Shown here: positions 48,910 to 56,651 of the stretch, one piece after another
Layout of the letters: every line of letters begins with the position of its first letter
Numbering within the stretch: the stretch's first letter is position 1
Origin: a virus
IMG/VR virus record: IMGVR_UViG_3300046514_000858
Span: 29,746-93,745 of that record
DNA: 64,000 nucleotides
Direction: 5' to 3' (one strand)
Position numbers and translations under genes: made by a program
The notes under the pieces: generated by a model
The model's database searches: none
What the model was told of the DNA's origin: nothing
Seen by the model: the letters and a program-made list of their open reading frames with translations, nothing else

Positions 48910-49849
48910 GAGAGTCCTCGTCACTGGGGGCTACGGATTCGTCGGCCGCAACCTTCTTGGCTACCTGAAGCAGAACCATCCTGAAGTCAACGCCATGTAC
49001 TTCAGCTCCAAGAAGTACGACCTGACGGATCTCGCCGAGACGCGCGCCCTCTTCAAATTCTCCAAGCCCGACGCCGTCATCCATCTCGCGGCGACGTGCG
49101 GCGGGATCTTCGCCAACATGATGAACCCGGCGACGTTCTGGGGAGAGAATCTACGCATGGGCCAGAACATCCTCGACGCGTCGGTCGAGTTCGGTGTCCA
49201 GAAGCTGGTCATGATGGGCTCGGTCTGCAGCTATCCCAAGGAGCCCGCCACGATGCCATTCGCCGAGGACCAGCTCTGCATGGGCTGGCCCGAGATCACC
49301 AACCGGCCGTACGGGATTGCCAAGCTGGCGCTGCTGGAAGGCTGCCGCGCGTACAACGCCCAGCACAACCTCCAGTACACCTACCTTATCCCGACGAACA
49401 TGTACGGCCCGGCCGACAACTTCGAGCTGGAGTCGAGCCATGTCATCCCGGCGATGATGCGCAAGTTCCACGAGGCCGTGGCCTTGAAACGGAGCGAGGT
49501 GGTGCTCTGGGGCGACGGCACCCCCTCCCGGGACTTCCTGTACGTCCACGACTGCGCCCGGGCGATCTACAAGGCGCTGGACACGGACACCGGCACCCAG
49601 CCCCTCAATCTGGGCAGCGGGCAGGAGACCACCATGACCGGCCTCGTCCAGATGCTGCGGTCCGTGACCGGCTTCGAGGGCGACGTGGTCTGGAACCTCG
49701 ACCGCCCAAACGGACAGCCCCGGCGGTTCATCGACTACCGGGAGGCCCAGCGGGTCATGCACTGGACGCCCCTGACCACCACTTTCGAGGGGATCCAGAA
49801 GACCTACGCGTGGTACCGCAAAAACGGTGCCATGACCCTCCCGAACTAA
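48890..49849 (+). CDS. GDP-L-fucose synthase-like NAD(P)-dependent epimerase/reductase (319 aa)
   Basis: Extended SDR: RVLVTGGYGFVGRNL (NADP-binding), VIHLAATCGG, GSVCSYP, ITNRPYGIAK (catalytic Y-x3-K) and GDGTPSRDFLYVHDCA. The CGG/ICAN, SCSYP and TN-x-PY context is specific to Fcl/WcaG, which convert GDP-4-keto-6-deoxymannose to GDP-L-fucose. No GDP-mannose dehydratase was found in this window, so the precursor would come from the host or elsewhere in the genome. Confidence 0.82.
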   Translation: MISPDPKRVLVTGGYGFVGRNLLGYLKQNHPEVNAMYFSSKKYDLTDLAETRALFKFSKPDAVIHLAATCGGIFANMMNPATFWGENLRMGQNILDASVEFGVQKLVMMGSVCSYPKEPATMPFAEDQLCMGWPEITNRPYGIAKLALLEGCRAYNAQHNLQYTYLIPTNMYGPADNFELESSHVIPAMMRKFHEAVALKRSEVVLWGDGTPSRDFLYVHDCARAIYKALDTDTGTQPLNLGSGQETTMTGLVQMLRSVTGFEGDVVWNLDRPNGQPRRFIDYREAQRVMHWTPLTTTFEGIQKTYAWYRKNGAMTLPN

Positions 49850-49858
49850 GCCGGACGG

Positions 49859-49867
49859 GCGTTCTTA
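49859..49867 (+). promoter_or_regulatory. P-B element
   Basis: GCGTTCTTA upstream of the helicase. An ATG lies only 1 base after it, unlike the usual 5-6. Confidence 0.4.
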
Positions 49868-49868
49868 C

Positions 49869-49934
49869 ATGGCAAGGCCCTTCCGGCTGCGCCAGAGGCC
49901 CGCTGTGGGCCCGTACGGACGAGGGATGACCTAG
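49869..49934 (+). CDS. Possible 21-aa leader peptide
   Basis: ATG immediately after a P-B element opens a 21-residue Arg/Pro-rich frame ending in TAG before the helicase. It may be a leader peptide or no gene at all; the element-to-start spacing is atypical. Confidence 0.2.
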   Translation: MARPFRLRQRPAVGPYGRGMT

Positions 49935-49973
49935 AACACCAACCTGACCCGTTTGACGCGCTGGAGGGCATCT

Positions 49974-51479
49974 GTGAAGGCCGTAGTGAAGCCTGTCTGG
50001 ACGTACCTGCAAGATGTCTCCCTTTTGGAGCAGGACCGGCTGGACAAGGCTTTTGCCATCCCCATCCCCGGGGTGATGTTCCAGCCCCGCATGCGCAGAA
50101 TGATCCAGCAGAAGCTCTGGGACGGCTGCTTCCACTTCTACGACAAGAAGCAGGCCCGGATCCAGTCCGGCCTCCTCCAGAAGCTCCGGCAGGCGTTCCC
50201 GCAGGTCGTGGTGGAAAACCACTGCCTCGACAACCACCTCCAGCAGTGGGCCGACGCCAAGGTGGCGGCGCGCACCGTCGAGATCAACGGCATCACCTTC
50301 TCGACCGACCAGCGCAACAGCATCATCTCCGCCGTCGAGAACGTCCGGGGCATTCAGAAGCTGGCCACCAACGCGGGCAAGACCGAGGTCGGGGCCGGAC
50401 TGATCAAGGCGCTGCAGCTCAAGGCTCTCTGGGTGATCCACCTGAAGGGTCTCCTCCACCAGACGGCCGAGCGGCTGGAGCTCCGCCTCGGCATGCCGGT
50501 CGGTCGGATCGGGGACGGCATCGACAAGCCGCAGGCGTTGGTCGACGTCGCCATGATGCAGTCCATCCGCCCCAAGACGAAGGCGGGACGCGAGCGGCTG
50601 GCCCAGTACGACGTGATCCTGTTCGACGAGGCGCACCACCTCTGCAGCGACACCCAGCAGAGCATCGCCAAGGCGTGCGTCAATGCCCCCTTCCGGTACG
50701 CGTTCGGTGGATCCTTCCCGAAGGAGGACATCAAGCGCCTCAAGATCATGGCCGCGACCGATGCCACCGTCCTCTACGATCTAACCAACAAGGACCTGAT
50801 CGCCAGCGGCTGGAGCGCGAGCCCGACCGTCCACATCCAGACGATCCAGCACAAAGACTTCGACGACAAGAAGTACCTGATCGAGCAGGAGATCCCGGCC
50901 GACATGGACGGAGATCCGGAGGATGAGGAGGCGGAGACCGATACGATCCGCCGGGTGCTCTACCACAAGGTGGATGAGGATCTGATTTCCAACAACCCCA
51001 AGGTCGACGAGGTCGTGCTGACCGAGATCGAGAAGTATTTCATGAAGGGCATGACAACACTGGTGCTGGTCGACCGGCTCGCGCACGGGGAGCGACTTGG
51101 CCGGAAGCTGGGCGGCAAGGGCATCAACTACGAGTTCCTGAACGGATCGCACAACAGCGCCTTCCGGGAAGCCAAGCTGCGGGAGTTCAAGAAAGGTACC
51201 CTGCCCGTCATCATCGCCACCAGCATCCTCGACGAGGGCATCGATGTCCCCCGCGTGCAGTGCGTCGTACTCGCGGGCGGCGGCAAGTCGAGCGTGAAGC
51301 TCCTGCAGCGGCTCGGCCGCGCGCTGCGTCGGAAGCAGGGCATCGGCGAGAACGTCGCCCACATCGTCGACTTTTTCCACTTCGGATCTAAGTATTCCTC
51401 CAAGCACGCGCGCGAGCGGGAGAAGGTCTACAAGTCCGAAGAGTTCGAGATCGTTCGAGAAGGGACAACCACTCTGTGA
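49974..51479 (+). CDS. Superfamily II helicase, UvsW-like (501 aa)
   Basis: Motif I ATNAGKTE (131-138), DEAH box (218-221), motif III-like GGSF, motif V TSILDEGIDVPR and motif VI QRLGRALRRK. The N-terminal 100 residues act as in T4 UvsW-type enzymes. ATP-dependent branch migration or recombination-dependent replication is expected. GTG start taken 6 bases after GGAGGG; a TTG is available 21 bases upstream. Overlaps the DnaB-like gene by one base. Confidence 0.85.
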   Translation: MKAVVKPVWTYLQDVSLLEQDRLDKAFAIPIPGVMFQPRMRRMIQQKLWDGCFHFYDKKQARIQSGLLQKLRQAFPQVVVENHCLDNHLQQWADAKVAARTVEINGITFSTDQRNSIISAVENVRGIQKLATNAGKTEVGAGLIKALQLKALWVIHLKGLLHQTAERLELRLGMPVGRIGDGIDKPQALVDVAMMQSIRPKTKAGRERLAQYDVILFDEAHHLCSDTQQSIAKACVNAPFRYAFGGSFPKEDIKRLKIMAATDATVLYDLTNKDLIASGWSASPTVHIQTIQHKDFDDKKYLIEQEIPADMDGDPEDEEAETDTIRRVLYHKVDEDLISNNPKVDEVVLTEIEKYFMKGMTTLVLVDRLAHGERLGRKLGGKGINYEFLNGSHNSAFREAKLREFKKGTLPVIIATSILDEGIDVPRVQCVVLAGGGKSSVKLLQRLGRALRRKQGIGENVAHIVDFFHFGSKYSSKHAREREKVYKSEEFEIVREGTTTL

Positions 51480-52807
51480 TGAAAACCCCATTTACCGTCG
51501 AGTTCGAGCAGGCCGTGCTGGTCTGTCTCGTGCAGGATCAGAAGTTCATGCGCGAGGCTCTGTCGGTTCTCAGGCCGGAGTATTTCGTCGAGGCCCTACA
51601 CGCGTCCGCCTGCGCCTGTATCTCCTCGGCCTACGTCAAGACCAAGCTGCCGCCCAGCAAGGTAGGGCTGCTGTCAGGGCTCGTCGAGGCGGAGCGCCAG
51701 CGGCTGCGCTCGAAGAAGAACTCCGAGGAGGAGATTATCATCGAGCCGTGCCGGAAGCTGGTGGACGTTCTCTATGCTCCGCACAACGCCATGGCCGACG
51801 TCCAGCAGCGCTTCCTCGAATTCTGCCGCCAGCGCGAGATGGAGAACGTCATCCTCGAACAGCACGAGAAGCTGGAGAAGGGCGAGATCGGACCGGCCGA
51901 GGTCGCCGACGCCGTCCGCCGCACGCACCAGCGTCTGTCGTCGAAGTCTCAGGGCGGCAGCAACTTCTTCATGGACCTGATGAACCTGCCCGCGGAGATC
52001 ATGGAGCAGCGCGGCAAGATGTGGACGACCGGCTTCCCCGGCCTCGACGAGAAGATGGGCGGCGGCGTCAGCGCGGGCACGCTGGCCGTCGTGCTGGCCG
52101 GGCCCAAGGGCGGCAAGTCCACCGTCCTCCGCAACACGGGCTACAAGAACATGGCGCGCCAGAAGACCAAGGTCGTGCACTTCACCTGCGAGATCAGCGA
52201 GAAGAAGACCAAGAAGTGGTACGCCTCACGGATGAGCAGGATTCCGTACCACAAGCTGCACGAGCAGCCCGACCTGATGGTCCAGCGCTGCGCCGAGTTC
52301 TGGGAGAAGAACGAGTCCATGCTGATCGTCAAGGGCTACCCGGCGGCGACCGCAACCTGCGACGACTTCCGGTCGTACCTCTACTGGCTGGAGCTGGACC
52401 AGAACATCAAGGCCGATCTCGTCATCATCGACTACGGCGACGAGGTGCTGCCTATCGAGAAGAAGGGCGAGGTCCGTCACGACCTCGGGCAGGTCTACAA
52501 GGAGATGCGTGTCCTCGCCGACGAGTTCGCCGTGCCCGTGGTGACCGCGTCCCAGACCAACCGCGAGTCGCTCGACAAGCAGGTCATCACGATGAAGGAC
52601 ATCTCGGAGTCGATCCAGAAGGTGCAGGTCGCCGATCACATCTTCTCGGTGTGCATGACCGACGAGGAGCGCAAGCAGGGCAAGGGTCGCCTGTTCTTCG
52701 CCGGATCCCGCGAGGCCGAGACCGGCGGGCAGATCAACATCGTCCACGACTTCGGGACCAGCTTCATGGAGCAGGCCCGGGACCAGCTCATTATCACCCA
52801 CAACTGA
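51479..52807 (+). CDS. dnaB: Replicative DNA helicase, DnaB-like (442 aa)
   Basis: N-terminal helical domain (about 1-160), then RecA-like core: TGFPGLDEKMGGGVSAG, Walker A GPKGGKST (208-215), Walker B DLVIIDYGDEV and ASQTNRES. It unwinds DNA at the fork and loads primase. Overlaps helicase and primase genes by one base each, forming a replication operon. Confidence 0.88.
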   Translation: MKTPFTVEFEQAVLVCLVQDQKFMREALSVLRPEYFVEALHASACACISSAYVKTKLPPSKVGLLSGLVEAERQRLRSKKNSEEEIIIEPCRKLVDVLYAPHNAMADVQQRFLEFCRQREMENVILEQHEKLEKGEIGPAEVADAVRRTHQRLSSKSQGGSNFFMDLMNLPAEIMEQRGKMWTTGFPGLDEKMGGGVSAGTLAVVLAGPKGGKSTVLRNTGYKNMARQKTKVVHFTCEISEKKTKKWYASRMSRIPYHKLHEQPDLMVQRCAEFWEKNESMLIVKGYPAATATCDDFRSYLYWLELDQNIKADLVIIDYGDEVLPIEKKGEVRHDLGQVYKEMRVLADEFAVPVVTASQTNRESLDKQVITMKDISESIQKVQVADHIFSVCMTDEERKQGKGRLFFAGSREAETGGQINIVHDFGTSFMEQARDQLIITHN

Positions 52808-53742
52808 TGAGCTCCATTCTCGACGTCTTGGATCGCAACGGAGTGACCGCCCGGCCGACCGGCAAAGCGTCGGAGTACGTCGTCACTTGTCCTGTATGTG
52901 CCAAGCCCAAGTTGTACGTCAACGTGGAGAAGAAGGTCTGGGTCTGCTACGTCTGCGGAGATGGCGGCTACGCATCGAAGCTCTTCAAGCTCTTCGGCAT
53001 CAAGCACCGCGAAGCCTTCAAGCCGGACCTCGACACGCTTCGCCAGCGGGCGCACGACAAGATGGCCGCCAAGCATGGGGTCGTCGAGGCGGTGGAGGAG
53101 ATCCATCCGCTGCCCGACGAGTTCAAGCCCATCATCCCGGGGTTCGCCGCCATGGGCATCGTCGGCACCACGATCTACGAGTACCTCCTTCGCCGCGGCA
53201 TGACGAACGAGCAGATCCTATCGTGGAAGGTGGGCTACTGCGCCGAGGGCCGGTACCGCGGCTGCTGCATCATCCCGGTCACCGACAAGTCCGGCGCGGT
53301 CGTGACCTTCCAAGGCCGCCGCGTCATGGGAGTCGGCCAGAAGAACGCCAACCCTCCGGGCGGTGGGGGCTTCCTGTTCAACACCGAGTTCGCGCAGGGA
53401 CACATGGGGATCGTGGTAGTCGAGGGTCCCTTCGACGCGGCATCGATCCACACGCGCCTCAGCAAGACGATGGGGATCTCCAGCATCGCTCTACTCCGGC
53501 ACAGTATCGCCGAGGAGGGCGCGGCCTACATCGCGAGGATTATCAAGCCCAAGATCGTCTGGGTCGGACTCGACCCGGACGTCGAGAACACGTACATGCA
53601 CAAAGTTGGGGGAGCGCTTCGGGCGAACGGGTGCCCGGAGGTCTTTGTCGCGCTCTTCCCGCAGGACCCCGATGAGCTACCGACTGATGCGCTGCTGGAC
53701 TGCCTCGACAAGGCCAAGCCCGCGCGCCAACTGAGGAAATGA
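52807..53742 (+). CDS. DnaG-type DNA primase (311 aa)
   Basis: Zinc ribbon C28/C31 and C47/C50 at the N-terminus, then a compact TOPRIM domain with GIVVVEGPFDAASI (catalytic Glu) and VGLDPDVENT (D-x-D). Shorter than host DnaG because the C-terminal helicase-binding domain is missing. It makes primers in concert with the adjacent DnaB-like helicase. Confidence 0.88.
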   Translation: MSSILDVLDRNGVTARPTGKASEYVVTCPVCAKPKLYVNVEKKVWVCYVCGDGGYASKLFKLFGIKHREAFKPDLDTLRQRAHDKMAAKHGVVEAVEEIHPLPDEFKPIIPGFAAMGIVGTTIYEYLLRRGMTNEQILSWKVGYCAEGRYRGCCIIPVTDKSGAVVTFQGRRVMGVGQKNANPPGGGGFLFNTEFAQGHMGIVVVEGPFDAASIHTRLSKTMGISSIALLRHSIAEEGAAYIARIIKPKIVWVGLDPDVENTYMHKVGGALRANGCPEVFVALFPQDPDELPTDALLDCLDKAKPARQLRK

Positions 53743-54557
53743 TGAGCGACAAGAAGATTGTGGAAGTGATCGGCCTCGGCGAGATCGGCGGCGCAGTATT
53801 CGGCGAGCTCCTGAACGGTCTCAACAAATTCGACCTGATCGGCGTGGACGTCAACCCGGCCAAGTTCGACACCACGCTCGGCGGAGTGGCCTACTACACC
53901 GAGCCCGTCCCGGCCGACGTGTACATCATCTCGGTCTGGACGATGGACCAGCTCATGAAGGTGATCGATCAAGTCGGGCCGGACGCGCAGAAGCGCAATG
54001 CGCTGGTCGTGATCGAGAGCACCATCGAGATCGCTCGCCTCGACGAGATCGCCGACAAGATGCAGTACTACGGACTTCTGGACTGCCTCGTCACCATGCC
54101 GCATCGCTGGAATCCGGGCGATCCCCACCACGGCGTGTTCAACCAGAACCGTGTGCTAGGCACATTCACGACAGCGGCGGCGACGAAGGCTATCAACTTC
54201 TACACCCACTTCATGCCGATCACCAACATCCATGTCACGGACTTCTGGACCGCGGCGGCGTCGAAGGTGGCGGAGAACGCATGGCGGGCGCTGGAGATTA
54301 TCATGTCGCAGGAACTCCTGCTGTCGTGCGCCCGCAACGGCTACGACTTCGTCCGGCTGCGCAAGGCGATGAACACCAAGTGGAACATCGACGTCAAGGA
54401 GGCTCGGGACGGGGTGAAGGGCAAGTGCCTGCCGAAGGATCTCGCCTTCTTCTGCGATGCCTTCCCTGACCACACACTGGCGCGGATCTCCAAGCTCCTC
54501 AACGAGGACTACATTCAGAAGTGGAAGCCGAATGATTTGGGGTCTCCGCGTTCATGA
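53742..54557 (+). CDS. Short nucleotide-sugar dehydrogenase-like protein (271 aa)
   Basis: Rossmann start VEVIGLGEIGGAV, DADVYIISV-type NAD fold, ESTIE, MPHRWNPGDPHHG and a central helical domain KVAENAWRALEI...QELL followed by GKCLPKDLAFF, all hallmarks of UDP-glucose/GDP-mannose dehydrogenases. The substrate-binding C-terminal domain of about 120 residues is missing and the catalytic Cys lies in GKCLPKD. It might make a uronic acid sugar or be a truncated relic. Either of two adjacent ATGs could be used. Confidence 0.72.
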   Translation: MSDKKIVEVIGLGEIGGAVFGELLNGLNKFDLIGVDVNPAKFDTTLGGVAYYTEPVPADVYIISVWTMDQLMKVIDQVGPDAQKRNALVVIESTIEIARLDEIADKMQYYGLLDCLVTMPHRWNPGDPHHGVFNQNRVLGTFTTAAATKAINFYTHFMPITNIHVTDFWTAAASKVAENAWRALEIIMSQELLLSCARNGYDFVRLRKAMNTKWNIDVKEARDGVKGKCLPKDLAFFCDAFPDHTLARISKLLNEDYIQKWKPNDLGSPRS

Positions 54558-54561
54558 TGGT

Positions 54562-54575
54562 GTCCAAGAGATTGG
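54562..54575 (+). promoter_or_regulatory. P-C element before the tRNA region
   Basis: GTCCAAGAGATTGG, 26 bases before the first tRNA-like sequence; its natural end is the terminator at 55022. Confidence 0.55.
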
Positions 54576-54600
54576 ACGACTGCTCTCTGAAAAGAAGATT

Positions 54601-54694
54601 GCTCCCGTAGTTCAACAGCTAGAACCGCGTCAAAGGTCGCTGCACAAAAACAGTGGACATGAAGCTAATGCAGGTTCAAATCCCGCCGGGGGCT
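54601..54694 (+). tRNA. tRNA-like gene, anticodon unresolved
   Basis: GCTCCCG pairs with CGGGGGC (one G-U) as acceptor, TA linker, D arm GTTC-AACAGCTA-GAAC, and T arm GCAGG-TTCAAAT-CCCGC (one mismatch). The 44 bases between D and T arms do not give a normal anticodon stem-loop; GCTG/CAGT with an A-rich loop is the best hairpin. Length 94 would suit a class II tRNA. No encoded CCA. Confidence 0.5.
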
Positions 54695-54837
54695 CTTAGA
54701 AAAGCTGGGGCAGAACGGGTGCAACTCCCGGACCACAATGGACGTGAAAGCGTTCGTGGATGGTGTAACAGCAGCACTCCCCACACTCTAGATTTTACCC
54801 ATCCTGTGCTTGGGAGTGTGGCAGGCACAGGACTTAT
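54695..54837 (+). ncRNA. Structured non-coding spacer with T-arm-like and inverted repeats
   Basis: Contains CGGG-TGCAACT-CCCG (T-arm-like), a GTGT/GCAC D-arm-like hairpin near 54768-54784, CCACACTC...GAGTGTGG and CCTGTGC...GCACAGG inverted repeats. The elements overlap and could be alternative folds. They do not combine into a canonical tRNA; I see no credible protein gene. Confidence 0.35.
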
Positions 54838-54911
54838 CGGTGGGTCGTCTAAGATAGGACGCCGGGGTTCAGCTCCGGCAATGCAGGTCTCGATTCCTGC
54901 CCCATCGACCA
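54838..54911 (+). tRNA. tRNA with anticodon UCA (opal-reading) and encoded CCA
   Basis: CGGTGGG and CCCATCG form the acceptor, then A-CCA. D stem GTCT/GGAC, anticodon stem CCGGG/TCCGG with loop GTTCAGC, giving U33, anticodon UCA and purine 37. T stem GCAGG/CCTGC closes an 8-base loop containing TCGA. D loop is short and lacks GG, so it is not fully canonical. If functional it would read UGA, used as an ordinary stop in most genes here. Confidence 0.55.
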
Positions 54912-54926
54912 ATATTTATACTTTCT

Positions 54927-55009
54927 GAGACCGGCCGCGTGTATGTCGGCCAAATCTTGGAGCGAGCGGTGCCCGACCGGCCATGCGACGCGGTAGCACT
55001 AACGGTCTC
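54927..55009 (+). ncRNA. tRNA-sized structured RNA without T arm
   Basis: GAGACCG at the start pairs with CGGTCTC at the end (7 bp). Inside, GCCG-CGTGTATGT-CGGC is a perfect hairpin and GTGC...GCAC encloses another. No TTC-type T arm. A string CCAAATCTTG with AGCGA just downstream is shared with the element at 57.8 kb. Confidence 0.4.
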
Positions 55010-55021
55010 GCACAAACAATC

Positions 55022-55067
55022 AACCCCGGATCGGCTCGCGAGAGTCGCCCCGGGGTTCTTTGTTTTT
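55022..55067 (+). terminator. Rho-independent terminator
   Basis: AACCCCGG (55022-55029) pairs with CCGGGGTT (55050-55057), followed by CTTTGTTTTT. It ends the tRNA transcript before the next P-C element. Confidence 0.8.
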
Positions 55068-55089
55068 CATGCTCGCCTCCGTCTCCATT

Positions 55090-55103
55090 GTCCAAGGGTA
55101 TAG
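55090..55103 (+). promoter_or_regulatory. P-C element
   Basis: GTCCAAGGGTATAG, 3 bases before the ATG at 55107 (10 after GTCCAAG). Confidence 0.6.
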
Positions 55104-55106
55104 CAC

Positions 55107-55253
55107 ATGAAACTGACAAAAGAAGAAGCTGCGAAAGAACTCAACAACTTACGACTTGCTGCTGACCCAACACCAAACAACGAACGACTGATCTCTTCAC
55201 TTGAACTAGCCATCAAAATTCTCACTCCATCTCCGAAGCGCAAGCGTTCTTAA
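55107..55253 (+). CDS. Small helical protein, AT-rich gene (48 aa)
   Basis: A 48-residue frame directly after a P-C element: KLTKEEAAKELNNLRL, then NNERLISSLELAIKIL and a basic KRKRS end. Two amphipathic helices, no ribosome site. Codon use is far less GC-rich than in neighbours. The last codons contain a P-B string (GCGTTCTTA at 55244-55252). Function unknown; a DNA-binding or inhibitor peptide is possible. Confidence 0.6.
   Translation: MKLTKEEAAKELNNLRLAADPTPNNERLISSLELAIKILTPSPKRKRS
55244..55252 (+). promoter_or_regulatory. P-B string inside the end of the small gene
   Basis: GCGTTCTTA overlapping the stop of the small gene and about 95 bases upstream of the structured RNA. No start codon follows at 5-6 bases, so it could start a non-coding transcript. 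Confidence 0.35.
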
Positions 55254-55346
55254 AGACATCGGGGCATTAGGCTCATCGGACTCAGGTCCTCAACCGCCGT
55301 TCGCCCTACCACGACATTTTCACATTTCGTCACCGGTCTCTGAAAA

Positions 55347-55673
55347 TCTGGAAGTGGTGATAGGACCAAGCGCCGACCGAGGCAATAGCACTCGACCGCG
55401 CGGGGAGCCGGAGATCCTACGGAATAGGATCGCCTCAGTGGCCGACCGCCTGAACCTCAAGGTTCTGCCTAACGTGGAATACACCCGGATGCAATCCCGA
55501 GGTGCCACGGGGGACTCTGATCTATCTCGTAAAGCAAGGCCACATGGGGGCCGAGCGAGAGACGCGCAATACGTAGGGCCTGCGCGCGCGACAGCGTGAG
55601 ACTGAGACCGACGCCGATGACAGGGGATTGAGAATATCCCTAGAAGGCTACGTCCGAAATTTCCACTTCCAGA
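55347..55673 (+). ncRNA. Candidate large structured RNA (about 327 nt)
   Basis: TCTGGAAGTGG (55347-55357) pairs perfectly with CCACTTCCAGA (55663-55673), closing 305 bases. Inside are perfect hairpins GATCCTA-CGGAA-TAGGATC (55413-55431), GAACC-TCAA-GGTTC (55452-55465) and GGGAT...ATCCC (55624-55640). GGTCTC just outside (55335) and GAGACC inside (55604) could form a pseudoknot. Both candidate ORFs here have improbable compositions and no ribosome sites. GOLLD and ROOL RNAs are known next to phage tRNAs, but I cannot match either. Confidence 0.55.
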
Positions 55674-55819
55674 GTCCAACCCTCCTTCCCACCGCGTCGT
55701 GCGGGGCTGGGGGAACTCTCTGCCTCTGACATCTCTGCTTCTTTCCGAGAAGAATCAGAGTTCTCTCTCTTTAAGTGCTGAGTAGAAGCATTCATGAGAG
55801 AGTGTTAGGAGACAGCGAC
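55674..55819 (+). other. Intergenic leader with weak terminator-like repeat
   Basis: GAACTCT (55713-55719) and AGAGTTC (55757-55763) form an inverted repeat followed by CTCTCTCTTT; this may end the RNA upstream. The rest is the leader with TTAGGAGA of the next gene. Confidence 0.4.
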
Positions 55820-56503
55820 ATGAGCAACAAGTACGACGCCCCCTGTCGGGGCAGCGAATCCCTGAACCACTGCGCCGAGCACATGCAGTCGATCTTCAAG
55901 TGTTCGGAGGAGAAGGACGCCCTACTGCGTCTCTCCCACGCCGCGACCGAAGCATCCCAGAAGGCCCATGGCGACGACCTGCTGAAGGTCAGCAAGATGC
56001 TCGTCGACAAGGCCGTCCCCGCCCACAACGCGAAGGTCCGTGAGATGGCCGCCCTGCGCCTCATCAACGCCGATCTGGAGGTCAAGCTCAGCGATCACAA
56101 GGCCGCCGTGGGCGAGCTGGAGGACGAAAAGGACGACGTCCACATCGATCTGTGCGAGCAGAACCGCAGCCTGCAGCGCATCGTCGAGCAGCAGAACACC
56201 GAGCTGGCCGAAGATGCCAAGCTGATCGAGGAGGCCACCGCCGCCCTCAACTCGGTGAGCGACGCGCTCGACAAGGCCAACGAGCAGGCCGCGGAGCTCA
56301 TGGCGTTCATCGTCACCAACGAGCTGCTCGACAAGATGTCGAAGGAGGAGCAGTCCAAGGATCCCATGGACGTGGAGCTGCCCGACCGCGGCTTCGCGTC
56401 CGAGGTCGAAGACGCCCTGCAGTCCGACCAACCCCCGCCGCCCGATCCGGAGCAGGATCCGCGCCCGGAGCCCCCGGCCATCGACGGCGAAGGGCCGATC
56501 TAA
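55820..56503 (+). CDS. Coiled-coil protein (227 aa)
   Basis: Start at the ATG after TAGGAGA; an in-frame ATG further upstream lacks a site. A short Cys-containing N-terminus (CRGSESLNHCAEHM) precedes about 160 residues of acidic coiled coil and a disordered Pro/Asp/Glu tail (QPPPPDPEQDPRPEPP). No family recognised; structural or scaffold-like role possible. Confidence 0.65.
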   Translation: MSNKYDAPCRGSESLNHCAEHMQSIFKCSEEKDALLRLSHAATEASQKAHGDDLLKVSKMLVDKAVPAHNAKVREMAALRLINADLEVKLSDHKAAVGELEDEKDDVHIDLCEQNRSLQRIVEQQNTELAEDAKLIEEATAALNSVSDALDKANEQAAELMAFIVTNELLDKMSKEEQSKDPMDVELPDRGFASEVEDALQSDQPPPPDPEQDPRPEPPAIDGEGPI

Positions 56504-56510
56504 GCCGACC

Positions 56511-56651
56511 ATGCGCCTCCCAGAGCGTCTGAACGCCGTGCTCACTGTGATCGCCTGTCTCCTCGCGGTGCTGGGCGCTCTGGGAGTTGTCGAGCTGGTG
56601 TGGTACTGGTTCATCCGATCCCTGTTCATCATGTGCGGAGGCAGCCCATGA
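56511..56651 (+). CDS. Small single-span membrane protein (46 aa)
   Basis: A 46-codon frame 7 bases after the previous stop, with a 25-residue hydrophobic helix (LTVIACLLAVLGALGVVELVWYWF) and a short Cys/Gly end. Its stop overlaps the next ATG (ATGA). Candidate small membrane effector or holin-like peptide. Confidence 0.5.
   Translation: MRLPERLNAVLTVIACLLAVLGALGVVELVWYWFIRSLFIMCGGSP

Noticed and set aside
54760-54835. An amber (CUA) suppressor tRNA reading of CTCTAGA
   Set aside because: The loop would have U33 and anticodon CUA, but flanking bases do not form a 5-bp stem and no T arm follows at the right distance.
55347-55673. RNase P RNA, tmRNA or group I intron
   Set aside because: I looked for the conserved RNase P P4 strings, the tmRNA tag and termini, and group I P/Q/R/S cores; none is evident.
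55320-55679. Two overlapping ORFs (81 and 119 codons, opposite strands) in the structured region
   Set aside because: No ribosome sites, no P-B/P-C spacing, improbable Arg/Ser-rich compositions, and the DNA is better explained by paired helices.
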